Shown: one piece after another, positions 35,689-45,029 of the stretch
Position numbering within the stretch: position 1 is the stretch's first letter
How the letters are laid out: every line of letters starts with the position of its first letter
From: Vreelandella andesensis
GTDB lineage: Bacteria; Pseudomonadota; Gammaproteobacteria; Pseudomonadales; Halomonadaceae
Assembly (NCBI RefSeq): GCF_003989795.1
Contig: NZ_RZHG01000023.1
Coordinates: 1 to 61,256 of the forward strand
Length of the DNA stretch: 61,256 bases
Reading direction: 5' to 3'
The notes under the pieces: generated by a model
Database searches by the model: none
What the model saw: only the letters and a program-made list of their open reading frames with translations
Told to the model about the DNA's origin: nothing
Position numbers and translations under genes: made by a program

Positions 35689-36456
35689 CTAACCGTGTTG
35701 GCGCCGATTATTCAAATAGCGTTGAAATGCTTCAGGCTCATCGGTAATCGCGCTGGCTATTCCCCAGCTCCAACGGCTTTCAAAAGCGCTTGGGTCATTG
35801 GCGGTGTAGCATAGAATTTCATAACCATCACGGCGCATGGCAGCCGCCTGAGTGTGTTTCAAACGTGGCCAGTGAGAGTGAATGCTGAAGGCTTCGACGG
35901 CTTCACATTGATCACGCCAAGTAGGCGGTGTGCTGTCAAAAAGCACACCCAGCGCGAGCGCTTCTTTTGGTGCAATAAGCCTGCATTTAGCCAATGCGCG
36001 AGCATCAAATGAGGACACAATCAGCCGTTCGGGGGGAAGCGTCGACAACACGATTGGCAATACGGTTTCAACCAAGGCGATAGGGTCGCGGCCTTTATTG
36101 ACCTTAATCTCTAAATTCACTCCCATACCCAGTTCGTTCAATAGCGCTAGCATGGCCTCGAGGCTGGCCATTTTTTCACCTGAAAACGCATCGCCAAACC
36201 AACTGCCAACATCAAGCTGTTGCGCGTGTTGCCACGTTAGGTTGGCAAGTTCTCCACGCCTGTCAGAACAGCGGCTAGTATCACCATCGTGCCAAATAAC
36301 AGGCGTGCCATCGCCTAATAGCTGAACATCCAACTCCACCCAGGTAGTACCTGCTTGATGAGCGGCACGCACCGCCGTTAAGGTGTTTTCAGGTGCGACA
36401 GCTGAATACCCGCGATGGGCGATAAGCGTAGGCAAACAGATTGCTGGGTGTGTCAT
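35689..36456 (-). CDS. ugpQ: Glycerophosphodiester phosphodiesterase (cytoplasmic, UgpQ-like)
   Basis: The enzyme hydrolyses glycerophosphodiesters to glycerol-3-phosphate and an alcohol. The 255-aa product has the GDPD signature at its start (LIAHRGYSAVAPENT), the acidic metal ligands in WVELDVQLLGDGTPVIWHD, and the later VNLEIKVN and ITDEPEAFQRYL. No signal peptide is present, so it acts in the cytoplasm like UgpQ. The longer ORF starting at 36546 runs through a tandem repeat and is rejected in favour of ATG 36456. The product would feed GlpD, encoded 7 kb away, but no ugp transporter is adjacent. Confidence 0.88.
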   Translation of the reverse strand: MTHPAICLPTLIAHRGYSAVAPENTLTAVRAAHQAGTTWVELDVQLLGDGTPVIWHDGDTSRCSDRRGELANLTWQHAQQLDVGSWFGDAFSGEKMASLEAMLALLNELGMGVNLEIKVNKGRDPIALVETVLPIVLSTLPPERLIVSSFDARALAKCRLIAPKEALALGVLFDSTPPTWRDQCEAVEAFSIHSHWPRLKHTQAAAMRRDGYEILCYTANDPSAFESRWSWGIASAITDEPEAFQRYLNNRRQHG

Positions 36457-36498
36457 AGTCTGTCCGTTTTGAAGTAACTGATAGCCGTTGTTATCGAC

Positions 36499-36543
36499 AA
36501 CGATGGTTATAACAACGATGGTTATAACAACAATGGTTATCGA
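36499..36543. repeat. 15-bp tandem repeat upstream of ugpQ
   Basis: Three units of AACGATGGTTATAAC type start at 36499, 36514 and 36529; the first two are identical and the third is diverged. Each unit junction contains the palindrome GTTATAAC. They lie 43-87 bp upstream of the ugpQ start, where a regulator could bind. Confidence 0.85.
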
Positions 36544-36681
36544 CATTTTCGGCTAGTTTAGCATGAGTGCATGACAGCAATGTGTCCTATGTGGCTGGCC
36601 CATCGCTTGATTTAAGGCGCGCAACGCGGTTGGATAGCCCGCTGATATGTGTCTAATAATTAACAATAGGAGTTTACCCAG

Positions 36682-37659
36682 ATGTCTAAACGCATTCAGT
36701 TTTCGAAAGCGGGTGGTTCAGAGGTATTGGAGTGGGTGGATGCAGAGCCTAAGGCACCCGGCAAAGGTGACGTGTGCATTGCTAATAAAGCGGTAGGTCT
36801 GAATTTTATTGATATCTATTTTCGTACAGGGCTTTACCCCGCACCATCCATGCCTTCTGGCTTAGGTACTGAAGGGGCCGGGGTTGTTGAAGCCGTTGGT
36901 GAAGGCGTTACTCATTTAAAAGAGGGTGACCGGGTAGCCTATGCACAAGGCCCACTGGGTGCCTATGCCGAGCTGCATACAGTGCCGGCGTCCAAGGTAA
37001 TTAAGCTGCCGGACTTTATTGATTTTGAAACCGCTGCGGCTAGTATGCTGAAAGGCTTAACCGTGCAGTATTTGCTGCGTCAAACCTATGCGTTAAAAGG
37101 CGGCGAGACGATTCTATTTCATGCCGCTGCGGGTGGTGTTGGCTCGATTGCCTGCCAGTGGGCTAACGCGTTGGGCGTTAAGCTAATTGGTACGGTGAGC
37201 TCAAAAGAGAAAGCAGACTTGGCAATGGCCAATGGTGCATGGGCAACGATTAACTATAGCGAAGAGAATGTGGTAGAGCGGGTGCGAGAACTAACCCATG
37301 GCGAAATGTGCGATGTAGTTTACGATTCAGTAGGAAAAGATACCTGGGAAATGTCGTTAGACTGCCTAAAGCCTCGTGCGCTAATGGTCAGTTTTGGTAA
37401 TGCGTCTGGCCCAGTTGACGGGGTGAATATTGGTATTTTGAATCAGAAAGGCGCGCTCTTTGTCACCCGCCCGAGTTTGAACGGATACGCTGATACCCGT
37501 GAACGTCTTGAAATGATGTGCGATGACTTTTTCGGCATGATCGAAAGCGGAAAACTTCGTATCGACATTGCAAATCGCTATCCGCTTCAAGAGGCAGGAA
37601 AGGCTCAAGACGCTCTGCAAAGCCGTAAAACCACAGGTTCGACCATTCTTCTGCCTTAG
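36682..37659 (+). CDS. qorA: NADPH:quinone oxidoreductase (MDR family)
   Basis: A zinc-free medium-chain reductase that reduces quinones using NADPH. The 325-aa product has the MDR start (RIQFSKAGGSEVLEWVD), GLNFIDIYFRTGLYP at ~33-47 as in QorA, and the nucleotide-binding ETILFHAAAGGVGSIACQWA with the AAGGVG motif. Zinc-ligand cysteines of alcohol dehydrogenases are absent. TAGGAG lies upstream of the ATG. It precedes an enoyl-CoA hydratase gene by 61 bp in the same direction. Confidence 0.92.
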   Translation: MSKRIQFSKAGGSEVLEWVDAEPKAPGKGDVCIANKAVGLNFIDIYFRTGLYPAPSMPSGLGTEGAGVVEAVGEGVTHLKEGDRVAYAQGPLGAYAELHTVPASKVIKLPDFIDFETAAASMLKGLTVQYLLRQTYALKGGETILFHAAAGGVGSIACQWANALGVKLIGTVSSKEKADLAMANGAWATINYSEENVVERVRELTHGEMCDVVYDSVGKDTWEMSLDCLKPRALMVSFGNASGPVDGVNIGILNQKGALFVTRPSLNGYADTRERLEMMCDDFFGMIESGKLRIDIANRYPLQEAGKAQDALQSRKTTGSTILLP

Positions 37660-37720
37660 CCCTATTTTAGGCTCTATTATTAGCCCTATTATTAGGCCTA
37701 CTACTTGTGGAGCGAAAGCA

Positions 37721-38524
37721 ATGAACACGAGGTTACCTGAACTTGTCGATGCCACCCTGGCCCTTGATAACCGTGTGGCAACGCTGACCTTAAATCGTCA
37801 CGATGTGCGCAACGCACTAACGGGTACCGCACTGGTTGATGATATTGTTGCGACAGCCGAGTGGGTGAATGCCGCAAGTGATGTATCGGTATTAGTGATT
37901 ACTGGCGCAGGCTCTGCTTTCTGTGCCGGGGGTAACGTTAAAGACATGGCCGAGCGTGGTGGCGATTTTGCGGGCGATGTGGCGGAAGTGGCCGAGCGCT
38001 ACCGGCGAGGCATTCAGCGCATGCCGTTGGCGCTGAGCCAAGTCGAGGTGCCGATTATTGCCGCTGTGAATGGGGCCGCTATTGGGGCAGGATTCGATTT
38101 AGCCAATATGGCAGATATTCGCGTTGCTTCCAGCAACGCCACCTTTGGTGAAACCTTTCTCAACCTGGGGATTATTCCAGGCGATGGTGGCGTTTGGTTT
38201 ATGCAGCGCCAAATAGGCTATCAACGTGCCTTTGAGCTGACACTTTCAGGTCGGATCATTAACGCCGAAGAAGCATTAACCTACGGTGTGGTACTGGAAG
38301 TAGTGGCGCCGGATGCATTAATGACTGCTGCCATGAGTCATGCTACTCGTATCGCTGCCCAGCCGCCGAAAGCGACCCGCTTAACGAAGCGGTTGATGAA
38401 AATGGCGCCTGATATGGAGCTAAAAGCATTTTTAGATGTTTGCGCTGTGTTTCAAGGAATGTGCCATAACGAGCCGGAGCACCTAGAGGCGGTAGAACGA
38501 TTACTCGCACGAATGAAAAAATAG
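37721..38524 (+). CDS. Enoyl-CoA hydratase/isomerase family protein
   Basis: A crotonase-fold enzyme of 267 aa. The oxyanion-hole segments are present: VLVITGAGSAFCAGGNVKDM and VNGAAIGAGFDLANMADIRVAS, followed by TFGETFLNLGIIPGDGG. It is typical of the broad enoyl-CoA hydratase group used in fatty-acid or branched-chain degradation. The Glu in GETFLNLGI and Gly/Asp at IIPGDGG sit where the catalytic glutamates of hydratases lie, so a hydratase is likely, but substrate chain is unknown. ATG 37721 is chosen, with GGAG upstream; the ORF beginning at 37568 overlaps qorA. A terminator follows. Confidence 0.87.
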   Translation: MNTRLPELVDATLALDNRVATLTLNRHDVRNALTGTALVDDIVATAEWVNAASDVSVLVITGAGSAFCAGGNVKDMAERGGDFAGDVAEVAERYRRGIQRMPLALSQVEVPIIAAVNGAAIGAGFDLANMADIRVASSNATFGETFLNLGIIPGDGGVWFMQRQIGYQRAFELTLSGRIINAEEALTYGVVLEVVAPDALMTAAMSHATRIAAQPPKATRLTKRLMKMAPDMELKAFLDVCAVFQGMCHNEPEHLEAVERLLARMKK

Positions 38525-38550
38525 TTCTTTAATCAATAGTTGCTGTATAG

Positions 38551-38575
38551 ATGCCTGGCCTCGCCAGGCATTTTG
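38551..38575 (+). terminator. Rho-independent terminator after the enoyl-CoA hydratase gene
   Basis: A 9-bp perfect stem, ATGCCTGGC/GCCAGGCAT with loop CTC, followed by TTTTG. Confidence 0.85.
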
Positions 38576-38700
38576 CCATTAGGCATTTGTTTTGTGGTCT
38601 TCTCTCTAAGTGCTATGCGGTCGTATAGCCATCATCTAGTGTATTGCTAATTAATTGGCGCATCGGCAGAGCGTATCAAACCCAAGGAGATGGACATCGT

Positions 38701-40554
38701 ATGACAATAGAAAGCATCGGGCTTGCGCCCAGTACGTTAGTTTTTATTGTTTTGGGTTTAACGCTTGCCGCTTTTATGTGGGGGCGATTTCGCTATGACT
38801 TGGTCGCGCTTGCGGCGTTGCTTGGCTCTGTAATGCTAGGGCTAGTGCCCACTGATGACGCTTTTAAAGGCTTCGGGCATCCTGCGGTAATTACGGTGGC
38901 TGCCGTGTTGGTGATTAGCCGAGGGTTTGAGCGCTCTGGTGTTGTCGATATCATCGCCAACCAAGTGCTGAAAGTGGGTGAACGGCTGCTGTTGCAGTTA
39001 CTGGTGCTAGTCGGCACGGTCGTCGTGCTTTCTGGAGTGATGAATAATGTTGGGGCGCTTGCACTGCTCTTGCCGGTGGCGATGCGCCTTGCCCGTGAAC
39101 ATAATACGTCGCCATCGCTGCTGTTGATGCCACTTGCTTTCGGTTCGTTGTTGGGCGGCTTAACCACGCTGATTGGCACACCGCCCAACATTATTATTTC
39201 CACTTACCGGGGCAATATCACCGGTGAAAACTTCGGCATGTTCAGCTTTACCCCCGTGGGAGTTGTCGTTGCGCTAGTGGGTCTACTGTTTATAGTGCTA
39301 GTGGGCTGGCGATTGACGCCTAAGCGCAGCGGGCAGGCATCGACCGATGAAATGTTTGATACGGCTAATTACTTGGTTGAATTAAAGGTATCAGAAGAAT
39401 CAAAGGCAAATGGTCTGACGCTCCAGCAGCTTCATGATGAGTTAGAGGAGACCATTCCCGTGCTTGCGGTAGTTCGGAAAGATACTCGGCAAACGGGTTA
39501 CTCATTTCATGGAGTGCTTCAGCAGGGGGATATTTTGTTGTTAGAAGCAGGGCCGGATGAGCTTAAACTGCTGGAAGACAAAGTAGGGTTAAGCGCCATT
39601 GCGGAACCAGAAGAAGATGATGATATAAACACTGATGAGGCTGAAAGTGAAAGTAGGGCCTCACAACAGGCGGCTGAACGCCAGCCTGTCGATACTGAGG
39701 GCTTGCAGTTAATTGAAGCGGTGGTGCGTAACGACTCAATGATGATCAATCGAAGCGTTCGACAGCTGCGTTTAAATCAGCAGTTCGGCTTGCATTTAGT
39801 CGCGGTGGCACGTGATGGAGGGCGTTTAAAGCAGCGTCTACGGGACATACGTTTTCAAACGGGTGATGTACTGCTGTTACAAGGTAGTGAAAACGAAATT
39901 GCCGATGGCTTAGCGACTCTTGGGTGTTTGCCGCTGGCCAATCGTGAGCTTCACTTAGGGCAGCCGCGAAAATTGGCAATGTCGCTCGGTATTTTCGCCC
40001 TGGCTATTCTAGCGATGCTGTTTGACCTGCTTCCTGCCGCGGTAGCCATGAGTACGGCGGCGTTGATATCACTGCTGATCGGAGTGCTTCCGCTTAGAGA
40101 GGGTTATCAAGCAATTGATGGACCCGTTATTGTCCTTCTAGCCGCCATGCTGCCAGTGGGGGAAGCGCTTGAAACGAGCGGTGGTGCTGAAATTATTGCG
40201 GACGCGCTGCTTCGATTTGGCGTTGAGTGGCCCATTATTGTTTCATTAGCAGGCCTATTTATTCTTTCCATGCTGCTCTCCAACGTGGTCAATAATGCCG
40301 CTGCTGCATTGTTGATGGCGCCCATTGCCGCCAGTCTGGCCAGCGGTTTTGATGTGTCACTCGATCCTTTTTTAATGGTGGTGGCTGTCAGTGCTTCATG
40401 TGCTTTTCTAACGCCGATAGGCCACCAGTCGAATACGTTAGTGTTAGGCCCAGGTGGTTATCAGTTTGGTGATTATTGGAAGCTTGGTCTGCCGCTTTCG
40501 TTAGTGGTGATGATCGTCGCTATTCCTGCCATTTTATGGGCCTGGCCACTCTGA
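38701..40554 (+). CDS. SLC13/DASS-type permease with two TrkA-C domains
   Basis: An inner-membrane transporter of the SLC13/ArsB-NhaD superfamily, of the kind that moves sulfate, dicarboxylates or other anions with Na+. The 617-aa product has membrane segments in both halves. Two cytoplasmic TrkA-C (RCK_C) domains (~210-290 and ~335-410) lie between them, joined by a very acidic linker (EPEEDDDINTDEAESESR). The conserved LIGTPPNIIIS and LTPIGHQSNTLVLGPG motifs mark the two substrate-binding re-entrant loops. ATG 38701 is chosen, with AAGGAG upstream; the ORF start at 38644 lacks one. It stands alone before the glycerol genes. Substrate is not determinable; sulfate is a common choice in this architecture. 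Confidence 0.82.
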   Translation: MTIESIGLAPSTLVFIVLGLTLAAFMWGRFRYDLVALAALLGSVMLGLVPTDDAFKGFGHPAVITVAAVLVISRGFERSGVVDIIANQVLKVGERLLLQLLVLVGTVVVLSGVMNNVGALALLLPVAMRLAREHNTSPSLLLMPLAFGSLLGGLTTLIGTPPNIIISTYRGNITGENFGMFSFTPVGVVVALVGLLFIVLVGWRLTPKRSGQASTDEMFDTANYLVELKVSEESKANGLTLQQLHDELEETIPVLAVVRKDTRQTGYSFHGVLQQGDILLLEAGPDELKLLEDKVGLSAIAEPEEDDDINTDEAESESRASQQAAERQPVDTEGLQLIEAVVRNDSMMINRSVRQLRLNQQFGLHLVAVARDGGRLKQRLRDIRFQTGDVLLLQGSENEIADGLATLGCLPLANRELHLGQPRKLAMSLGIFALAILAMLFDLLPAAVAMSTAALISLLIGVLPLREGYQAIDGPVIVLLAAMLPVGEALETSGGAEIIADALLRFGVEWPIIVSLAGLFILSMLLSNVVNNAAAALLMAPIAASLASGFDVSLDPFLMVVAVSASCAFLTPIGHQSNTLVLGPGGYQFGDYWKLGLPLSLVVMIVAIPAILWAWPL

Positions 40555-40591
40555 TTGAGAAGATACTTGGCGAAATATGCGCAGATAGTCC

Positions 40592-40613
40592 AATGTTCGT
40601 AGTATTGAATTTC
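40592..40613. promoter_or_regulatory. Candidate GlpR half-site upstream of glpR
   Basis: AATGTTCGT (40592-40600) followed by TTTCGAAA (40610-40617) lies 70-80 bp before glpR. The same AATGTTCGT occurs upstream of the glpS operon at 51492, and TGTTCG is the half-site of the E. coli GlpR operator. Autoregulation by GlpR is therefore plausible. Confidence 0.4.
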
Positions 40614-40671
40614 GAAAATTTTGCTACGCTTTAGCACTTAATCACCAATAAATAACGAACAGGCCGGGCTT

Positions 40672-41430
40672 ATGAACCAGCAGTTTCGCCAAGATGCCAT
40701 CGTCGAACTGGTACGCCAGCAAGGCTATATGAGCATTGAGCAACTGACCGATCACTTTGCAGTGACGCCACAAACCATTCGCCGTGATCTAAATACGTTA
40801 GCAAACGAAGGGCGGGTTCGTCGTGTCCATGGCGGTGCAGGAATAGAGTCGAGTACGGTTAATACCGCTTACAGCACGCGTAAAACGCTGCATTTAGAAG
40901 AGAAAGAGCGAATTGCCCACAGCTTGGCGCAGCAAATTCCTCATCACGCCTCGCTTTTTATTAATATCGGTACCAGTAACGAGATGATCGCCCAGGCATT
41001 GCTTGAACATCAGGGCTTAGAAATCATTACCAATAATTTGAACGTGGCGGCCATCCTGCAGCACAAAGAAGATTTCACGGTGATTATTGCAGGCGGGCAA
41101 GTTCGCTCTCGCGATGGCGGTATTATCGGTGAAGCTACTATCGATTTTATTAATCAATTTAAAGTGGACTACGGGATCATCGGGATTAGTGGTATTGATG
41201 AGGATGGCTCGCTACTTGAATTTGATTATCAGGAAGTTCGCGTTGCCCAAGCGATCATTGCTAATTCGCGACGAGTTTATTTAGCCGCTGATTATTCTAA
41301 ATTTCATCGCAATCCGGTGGTGCGCCAAGGCAATATTTCCCAGCTCGACGCACTGTTTACTGATAGAAAGCCTCCCGAAGCGATTCAGCAACTGTTATCT
41401 CAGCATGGTGTAGCGTTGCATATCGCCTAG
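40672..41430 (+). CDS. glpR: GlpR, DeoR-family repressor of glycerol metabolism
   Basis: A DeoR-family repressor that is released from DNA by glycerol-3-phosphate. The 252-aa product has an N-terminal winged HTH ([38 protein letters not shown], ~19-56). A sugar-phosphate-binding DeoR domain follows, with [40 protein letters not shown] and [13 protein letters not shown], as in E. coli GlpR. ATG 40672 follows the spacer with the candidate operator. It sits directly upstream of glpK, which supports its identity as GlpR rather than another DeoR member. Confidence 0.92.
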   Translation: MNQQFRQDAIVELVRQQGYMSIEQLTDHFAVTPQTIRRDLNTLANEGRVRRVHGGAGIESSTVNTAYSTRKTLHLEEKERIAHSLAQQIPHHASLFINIGTSNEMIAQALLEHQGLEIITNNLNVAAILQHKEDFTVIIAGGQVRSRDGGIIGEATIDFINQFKVDYGIIGISGIDEDGSLLEFDYQEVRVAQAIIANSRRVYLAADYSKFHRNPVVRQGNISQLDALFTDRKPPEAIQQLLSQHGVALHIA

Positions 41431-41593
41431 GTAGGGGGCTCAGCTTTTGACAGTGCATGGTTACCGATGGCAAAAGAAAAAAGGAGGCTAGTTTCGTACT
41501 TGAGCATTTCGGGCGGCTGGAGTAGCCTTGGATGATAATAAAGCGAAACAAAAAATACAAAATCGAAAGAACCTACAACAAAGTGAACGTAAT

Positions 41594-43078
41594 ATGTCCT
41601 CCTTTATTCTCGCCATCGATCAAGGTACGACCAGCTCCCGCGCCATTTTATTTGACCGTCAAGGCCAAATAGAGGCGGTTGCCCAACAGGAATTCCCTCA
41701 ACACTTCCCACAAGATGGGTGGATCGAGCATGATCCCGAAAATATCTGGGAGACTGTTCTTGCCACCTGTCGCGAGGTATTAGAAAAGTCAAATATTTCA
41801 CCCGAGCAAATTGATGGAATTGGCATTACTAATCAGCGTGAAACCACCGTGGTGTGGGATAGAGAGACAGGTAAGCCTCTCTATAATGCTATTGTTTGGC
41901 AAGACCGACGTACCTCTGAGCTTTGTGAAACGCTTCGCGACCAAGGCCACACAGAGACAGTGCAAGTTAAGACAGGCCTGTTGATTGATCCCTATTTTTC
42001 GGCCACCAAACTCGCATGGATACTCGACAATGTAGAAGGTGCCCGCAAGCGAGCGCAGCGCGGTGAGTTGCTTTTCGGTACTATCGATACCTTTTTGATT
42101 TGGCGATTAACCGATGGTAAGCAGCATGTCACTGATGCCACTAACGCATCTCGGACAGCCATTTTCAACATTCATAATCAAACATGGGATGATGAGCTGC
42201 TAGCGTTGTTTAATGTTCCTGCCAATATGCTGCCGGAAGTAAAAGATTCCAGCGATGATTTTGGCACCACTGAAGCGCACTGGTTAGGGGCGTCTATTCC
42301 CATTGCGGGTGTAGCAGGGGATCAGCAGGCCGCGTTGGTTGGACAAGCTTGTTTCCAGCCGGGAATGGGCAAAAGCACGTATGGCACTGGCTGCTTTATG
42401 ATCGTCAACATCGGTGATACGCCGTCGGTGTCACGAAACCGCCTGCTAACGACGATTGGTTACCGGATTAATGGAAAGCCTACCTATGCAATGGAAGGCA
42501 GTATTTTCGTTGCTGGCGCGACGGTGCAGTGGCTACGCGATGGATTAAATCTGTTTGCAGATGCGTCGGAAACAGAGGCGCTTGCCAAAGAAACCCGAAG
42601 CGGACACAGTGTTTACTTGGTGCCAGCCTTTACCGGTTTGGGCGCTCCTCATTGGGATCCTAAAGCGCGTGGGGCAATTTTCGGTCTTACTCGGGATACC
42701 GGTATTGCTGAAATCGTTGCAGCGGGACTCCAGGCGGTGTGTTATCAAACCCGCGACCTGCAGCACTGCATGAACGACGATATGGAAGCTACTCCCGGTA
42801 ACCTCCGTGTCGATGGTGGCATGGTGAAGAACAACTGGTTGATGCAGTTTTTGGCCGATATGCTAGATGTTCAGGTGGATAGACCCACGATTCTTGAGAC
42901 GACGGCCCTTGGCGCTGCTTATTTAGCGGGTTTGCGCTTAGGTTGGTACGACACACTTGAAGAGATTGAGCAGCTTTGGCGCTGCGAAAAAAGCTTTACT
43001 CCTGCTATGGAGGAATCAACTCGGGATGCGTTATATCAAGGTTGGCTAGACGCTGTGAATCGCGTGCGTTCCAATTAA
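41594..43078 (+). CDS. glpK: Glycerol kinase
   Basis: Phosphorylates cytoplasmic glycerol to glycerol-3-phosphate with ATP, trapping it in the cell. The 494-aa FGGY kinase has the N-terminal ATP site ([19 protein letters not shown]), the glycerol-contacting [16 protein letters not shown] stretch ([13 protein letters not shown]), and the C-terminal [22 protein letters not shown] 41594 gives the usual GlpK N-terminus, and the in-frame codons from 41528 are rejected. Glycerol would arrive by the ABC transporter encoded at 45-51 kb. No glpF channel gene is present in the window. Confidence 0.95.
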   Translation: MSSFILAIDQGTTSSRAILFDRQGQIEAVAQQEFPQHFPQDGWIEHDPENIWETVLATCREVLEKSNISPEQIDGIGITNQRETTVVWDRETGKPLYNAIVWQDRRTSELCETLRDQGHTETVQVKTGLLIDPYFSATKLAWILDNVEGARKRAQRGELLFGTIDTFLIWRLTDGKQHVTDATNASRTAIFNIHNQTWDDELLALFNVPANMLPEVKDSSDDFGTTEAHWLGASIPIAGVAGDQQAALVGQACFQPGMGKSTYGTGCFMIVNIGDTPSVSRNRLLTTIGYRINGKPTYAMEGSIFVAGATVQWLRDGLNLFADASETEALAKETRSGHSVYLVPAFTGLGAPHWDPKARGAIFGLTRDTGIAEIVAAGLQAVCYQTRDLQHCMNDDMEATPGNLRVDGGMVKNNWLMQFLADMLDVQVDRPTILETTALGAAYLAGLRLGWYDTLEEIEQLWRCEKSFTPAMEESTRDALYQGWLDAVNRVRSN

Positions 43079-43098
43079 ACAGCGTAATTTTATTTATT

Positions 43099-43154
43099 GT
43101 TCTTAACAACGTAGTTCTTAACAACGTAGTTCTTAACAACGTAGTTCTTAACAA
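43099..43154. repeat. 15-bp tandem repeat between glpK and glpD
   Basis: Units GTTCTTAACAACGTA start at 43099, 43114, 43129 and 43144. The first three are identical and the last is cut to 11 bases where the terminator stem begins. Recent expansion is suggested by the lack of divergence. Confidence 0.92.
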
Positions 43155-43186
43155 ACGAGCCGCTATCGATGATAGCGGCTCGTTTG
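43152..43186. terminator. Bidirectional terminator between glpK and glpD
   Basis: A long perfect stem CAAACGAGCCGCTATC/GATAGCGGCTCGTTTG with loop GAT lies between convergent glpK and glpD. It has few flanking T residues, but stem strength and position support termination of both. Confidence 0.75.
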
Positions 43187-43202
43187 TGTGGCAGCTGATG
43201 TG

Positions 43203-44858
43203 TCAGTGGGTATGCTGTGGTTCTTCTGGTGCAGCGTAAGGCTGTGACGTGTCGCGATTTTCTGCAAAGTAGGTGGCAAATCGCTCTTCTGCTTGGTCTC
43301 CGAACAGCACACGGCAGGCTTCTTTTAGCCCTTTAGAGCGGCGCAGTTGTTCATGGTGAACAACCAGCGATACTTTGGCTCTGCGGCGAAGGAAATCTTC
43401 CAGCTGTGTAATCATTTCGTGATCTCTAGCATGCTCTAGCTCACAGCGAATATACTCGGTGCCTTCAATGAGAATATCGGCTTCGGCAGGATCTTGGCGG
43501 ATTTTCTCTAGCATCTGCATGGCCTGTTCTGCATAGCGACGCCACAGCCGTGAAGAGAGTGGCTCTGTAGACGTCGGTGCGGTCATCGCATCCAGGTTCA
43601 TTCGCTTTGCTTGGTCCATGAATTGCTGTTTAACGGGCTCTGGTGGTTCGCCATACCAGCGATAATTAATATCGCTGAGGTTAACGCCTAATCGAACCAC
43701 TTCTTCTGCAATTTCATCGCCTACATTTAAGCAGTCAGTCAATTTGCCGCCAAAAATACTAATGTGAGCGCTATCTGCGTTTGTATCAATCACGTGTTTA
43801 CGCGAAAGCTGAAGAAAATCCCGATCGTTACCTTTATCTGTTTTGATGGCTAGCGGGCGAACACCGCAGCGCGTTGAAATAATATCGCCTTGAGTTAGCG
43901 GCTTTTCTAACGTTAATCGCTTATTGATATTTTCTAATACAAAATCAATATCTTCGGCAGTGACATCTACCTCTGGGTGTTCCATATGGGTATCAGTCGT
44001 GCCGATACAGGTGCGATTTCCCATGGGGATGACAAAAAATAGACGCCCATCGTCGGCAAAAAACGCGATTACCCGCTTAGTTTCCGTTAATTGTGGAACT
44101 ATCAGGTGGATGCCTTTTGAATAAAGATGTTGATGGGTGGTTTTCTCGCCGGTAAGTTCATTGTGTTGGTCTACCCAAGGGCCGGCAGCATTAATCAATA
44201 CTTTTGACCGAATAGTAAACGTGTTGCCATCCATGACATTGCGTACTTTTGTTACCCAGTGCTCACCTTCGCGTTCGGCACCAAGAGACTCAACATAATT
44301 GGCAGCAATCGCACCATAATTAAGCGAATGACGAACAAAATTAAACACGAATCGGGCATCGTTATCGTGTAAGTAGGCATCAGAGTATTCAAAGCCACCT
44401 ACGGAGCCTTCGACATCAATAATAGGCTCTTCCTGCTTGATGTTCTTAGGGGAGAGTAGTCGAGGTAACTTAGTAAACCCATTCCCCATGAGCCAATAGA
44501 GCCAAGTGCCCGCCCATAAATATTTCGGTGAATGGCGGAAACCTTTGCTGATAGTGGTTAGGAAGCGAATTTCCTGAACCGTAGAAGGGTAATTTTTAAT
44601 CAAGTGATTACGGCTTTTACATAGCTTACGTACTAATGCGAAATCCTTGCTTTCCATATACTTAATGCCTCCCCAAACTAAGTTGGAGGAGTGCATACTG
44701 GTACTTCCCGCAAAATCACCGCGGTCTATTAAGGCGACTTTAGCTCCCTTGCCTGCAAGCGCGGCTGCGGTTGCTGCACCGTTAATGCCGCCACCGATGA
44801 TTAGTGCATCAAAGTCGTCAGTGTGCAATTTCTCGATATTCCGGTTACGCAGTTTCAT
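43203..44858 (-). CDS. glpD: Aerobic glycerol-3-phosphate dehydrogenase
   Basis: A membrane-associated FAD enzyme that oxidises glycerol-3-phosphate to dihydroxyacetone phosphate and reduces ubiquinone. The 551-aa product begins with the FAD-binding motif FDALIIGGGINGAATAAALA. It carries the family block STSMHSSNLVWGGIKYME, DRDFLQLSRKHVI and the substrate-domain VIPMGNRTCIGTTDTH. It is somewhat longer than E. coli GlpD because of a C-terminal extension ending in Pro/Glu/His-rich residues. ATG 44858 fits the family start (KLRNRNIEKL). It is transcribed toward glpK with the terminator between them. It may be its own unit, as glpV ends 170 bp away behind a hairpin. Confidence 0.93.
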   Translation of the reverse strand: MKLRNRNIEKLHTDDFDALIIGGGINGAATAAALAGKGAKVALIDRGDFAGSTSMHSSNLVWGGIKYMESKDFALVRKLCKSRNHLIKNYPSTVQEIRFLTTISKGFRHSPKYLWAGTWLYWLMGNGFTKLPRLLSPKNIKQEEPIIDVEGSVGGFEYSDAYLHDNDARFVFNFVRHSLNYGAIAANYVESLGAEREGEHWVTKVRNVMDGNTFTIRSKVLINAAGPWVDQHNELTGEKTTHQHLYSKGIHLIVPQLTETKRVIAFFADDGRLFFVIPMGNRTCIGTTDTHMEHPEVDVTAEDIDFVLENINKRLTLEKPLTQGDIISTRCGVRPLAIKTDKGNDRDFLQLSRKHVIDTNADSAHISIFGGKLTDCLNVGDEIAEEVVRLGVNLSDINYRWYGEPPEPVKQQFMDQAKRMNLDAMTAPTSTEPLSSRLWRRYAEQAMQMLEKIRQDPAEADILIEGTEYIRCELEHARDHEMITQLEDFLRRRAKVSLVVHHEQLRRSKGLKEACRVLFGDQAEERFATYFAENRDTSQPYAAPEEPQHTH

Positions 44859-44940
44859 AGCGGTTCCAATTAACAAAGAAAAAGCCCCGTGTTTAGGTAG
44901 CGGTCTCAACATGACAACAAAGCAATAAGCCTATGTAGAC

Positions 44941-44968
44941 CGGCAAGCGAGCGGTTGTTTGCTTGCCG
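44941..44968. terminator. Hairpin between glpV and glpD
   Basis: CGGCAAGC pairs with GCTTGCCG around a 12-nt loop. It lies upstream of glpD and downstream of glpV on the minus strand and may attenuate or end transcription. Confidence 0.4.
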
Positions 44969-45000
44969 CTGATGAAACCTAGTTTTTTTTGCGCCTGAAA

Positions 45001-45021
45001 AGGGCGGGCTTTTGCCCGCCC
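45001..45021 (-). terminator. Rho-independent terminator after glpV
   Basis: A perfect stem AGGGCGGGC/GCCCGCCCT with loop TTT lies 8 bp beyond the glpV stop codon. On the minus strand it is followed by TTTTCAGG, so it probably ends the glpSTPQ-DUF2160-V transcript. Confidence 0.75.
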
Positions 45022-45029
45022 TAACAAGG

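Noticed and set aside
36457..36546. N-terminal extension of the glycerophosphodiesterase
   Set aside because: It is encoded by the 15-bp tandem repeat and gives an ITIVV repeat not found in the family.
37568..37720. N-terminal extension of the enoyl-CoA hydratase
   Set aside because: It lies within qorA, has no homology to crotonases, and the ATG at 37721 has a proper ribosome-binding site.
43099..43154. Possible CRISPR array
   Set aside because: The units are 15 bp and directly adjacent without spacers, and there are no cas genes in the window.
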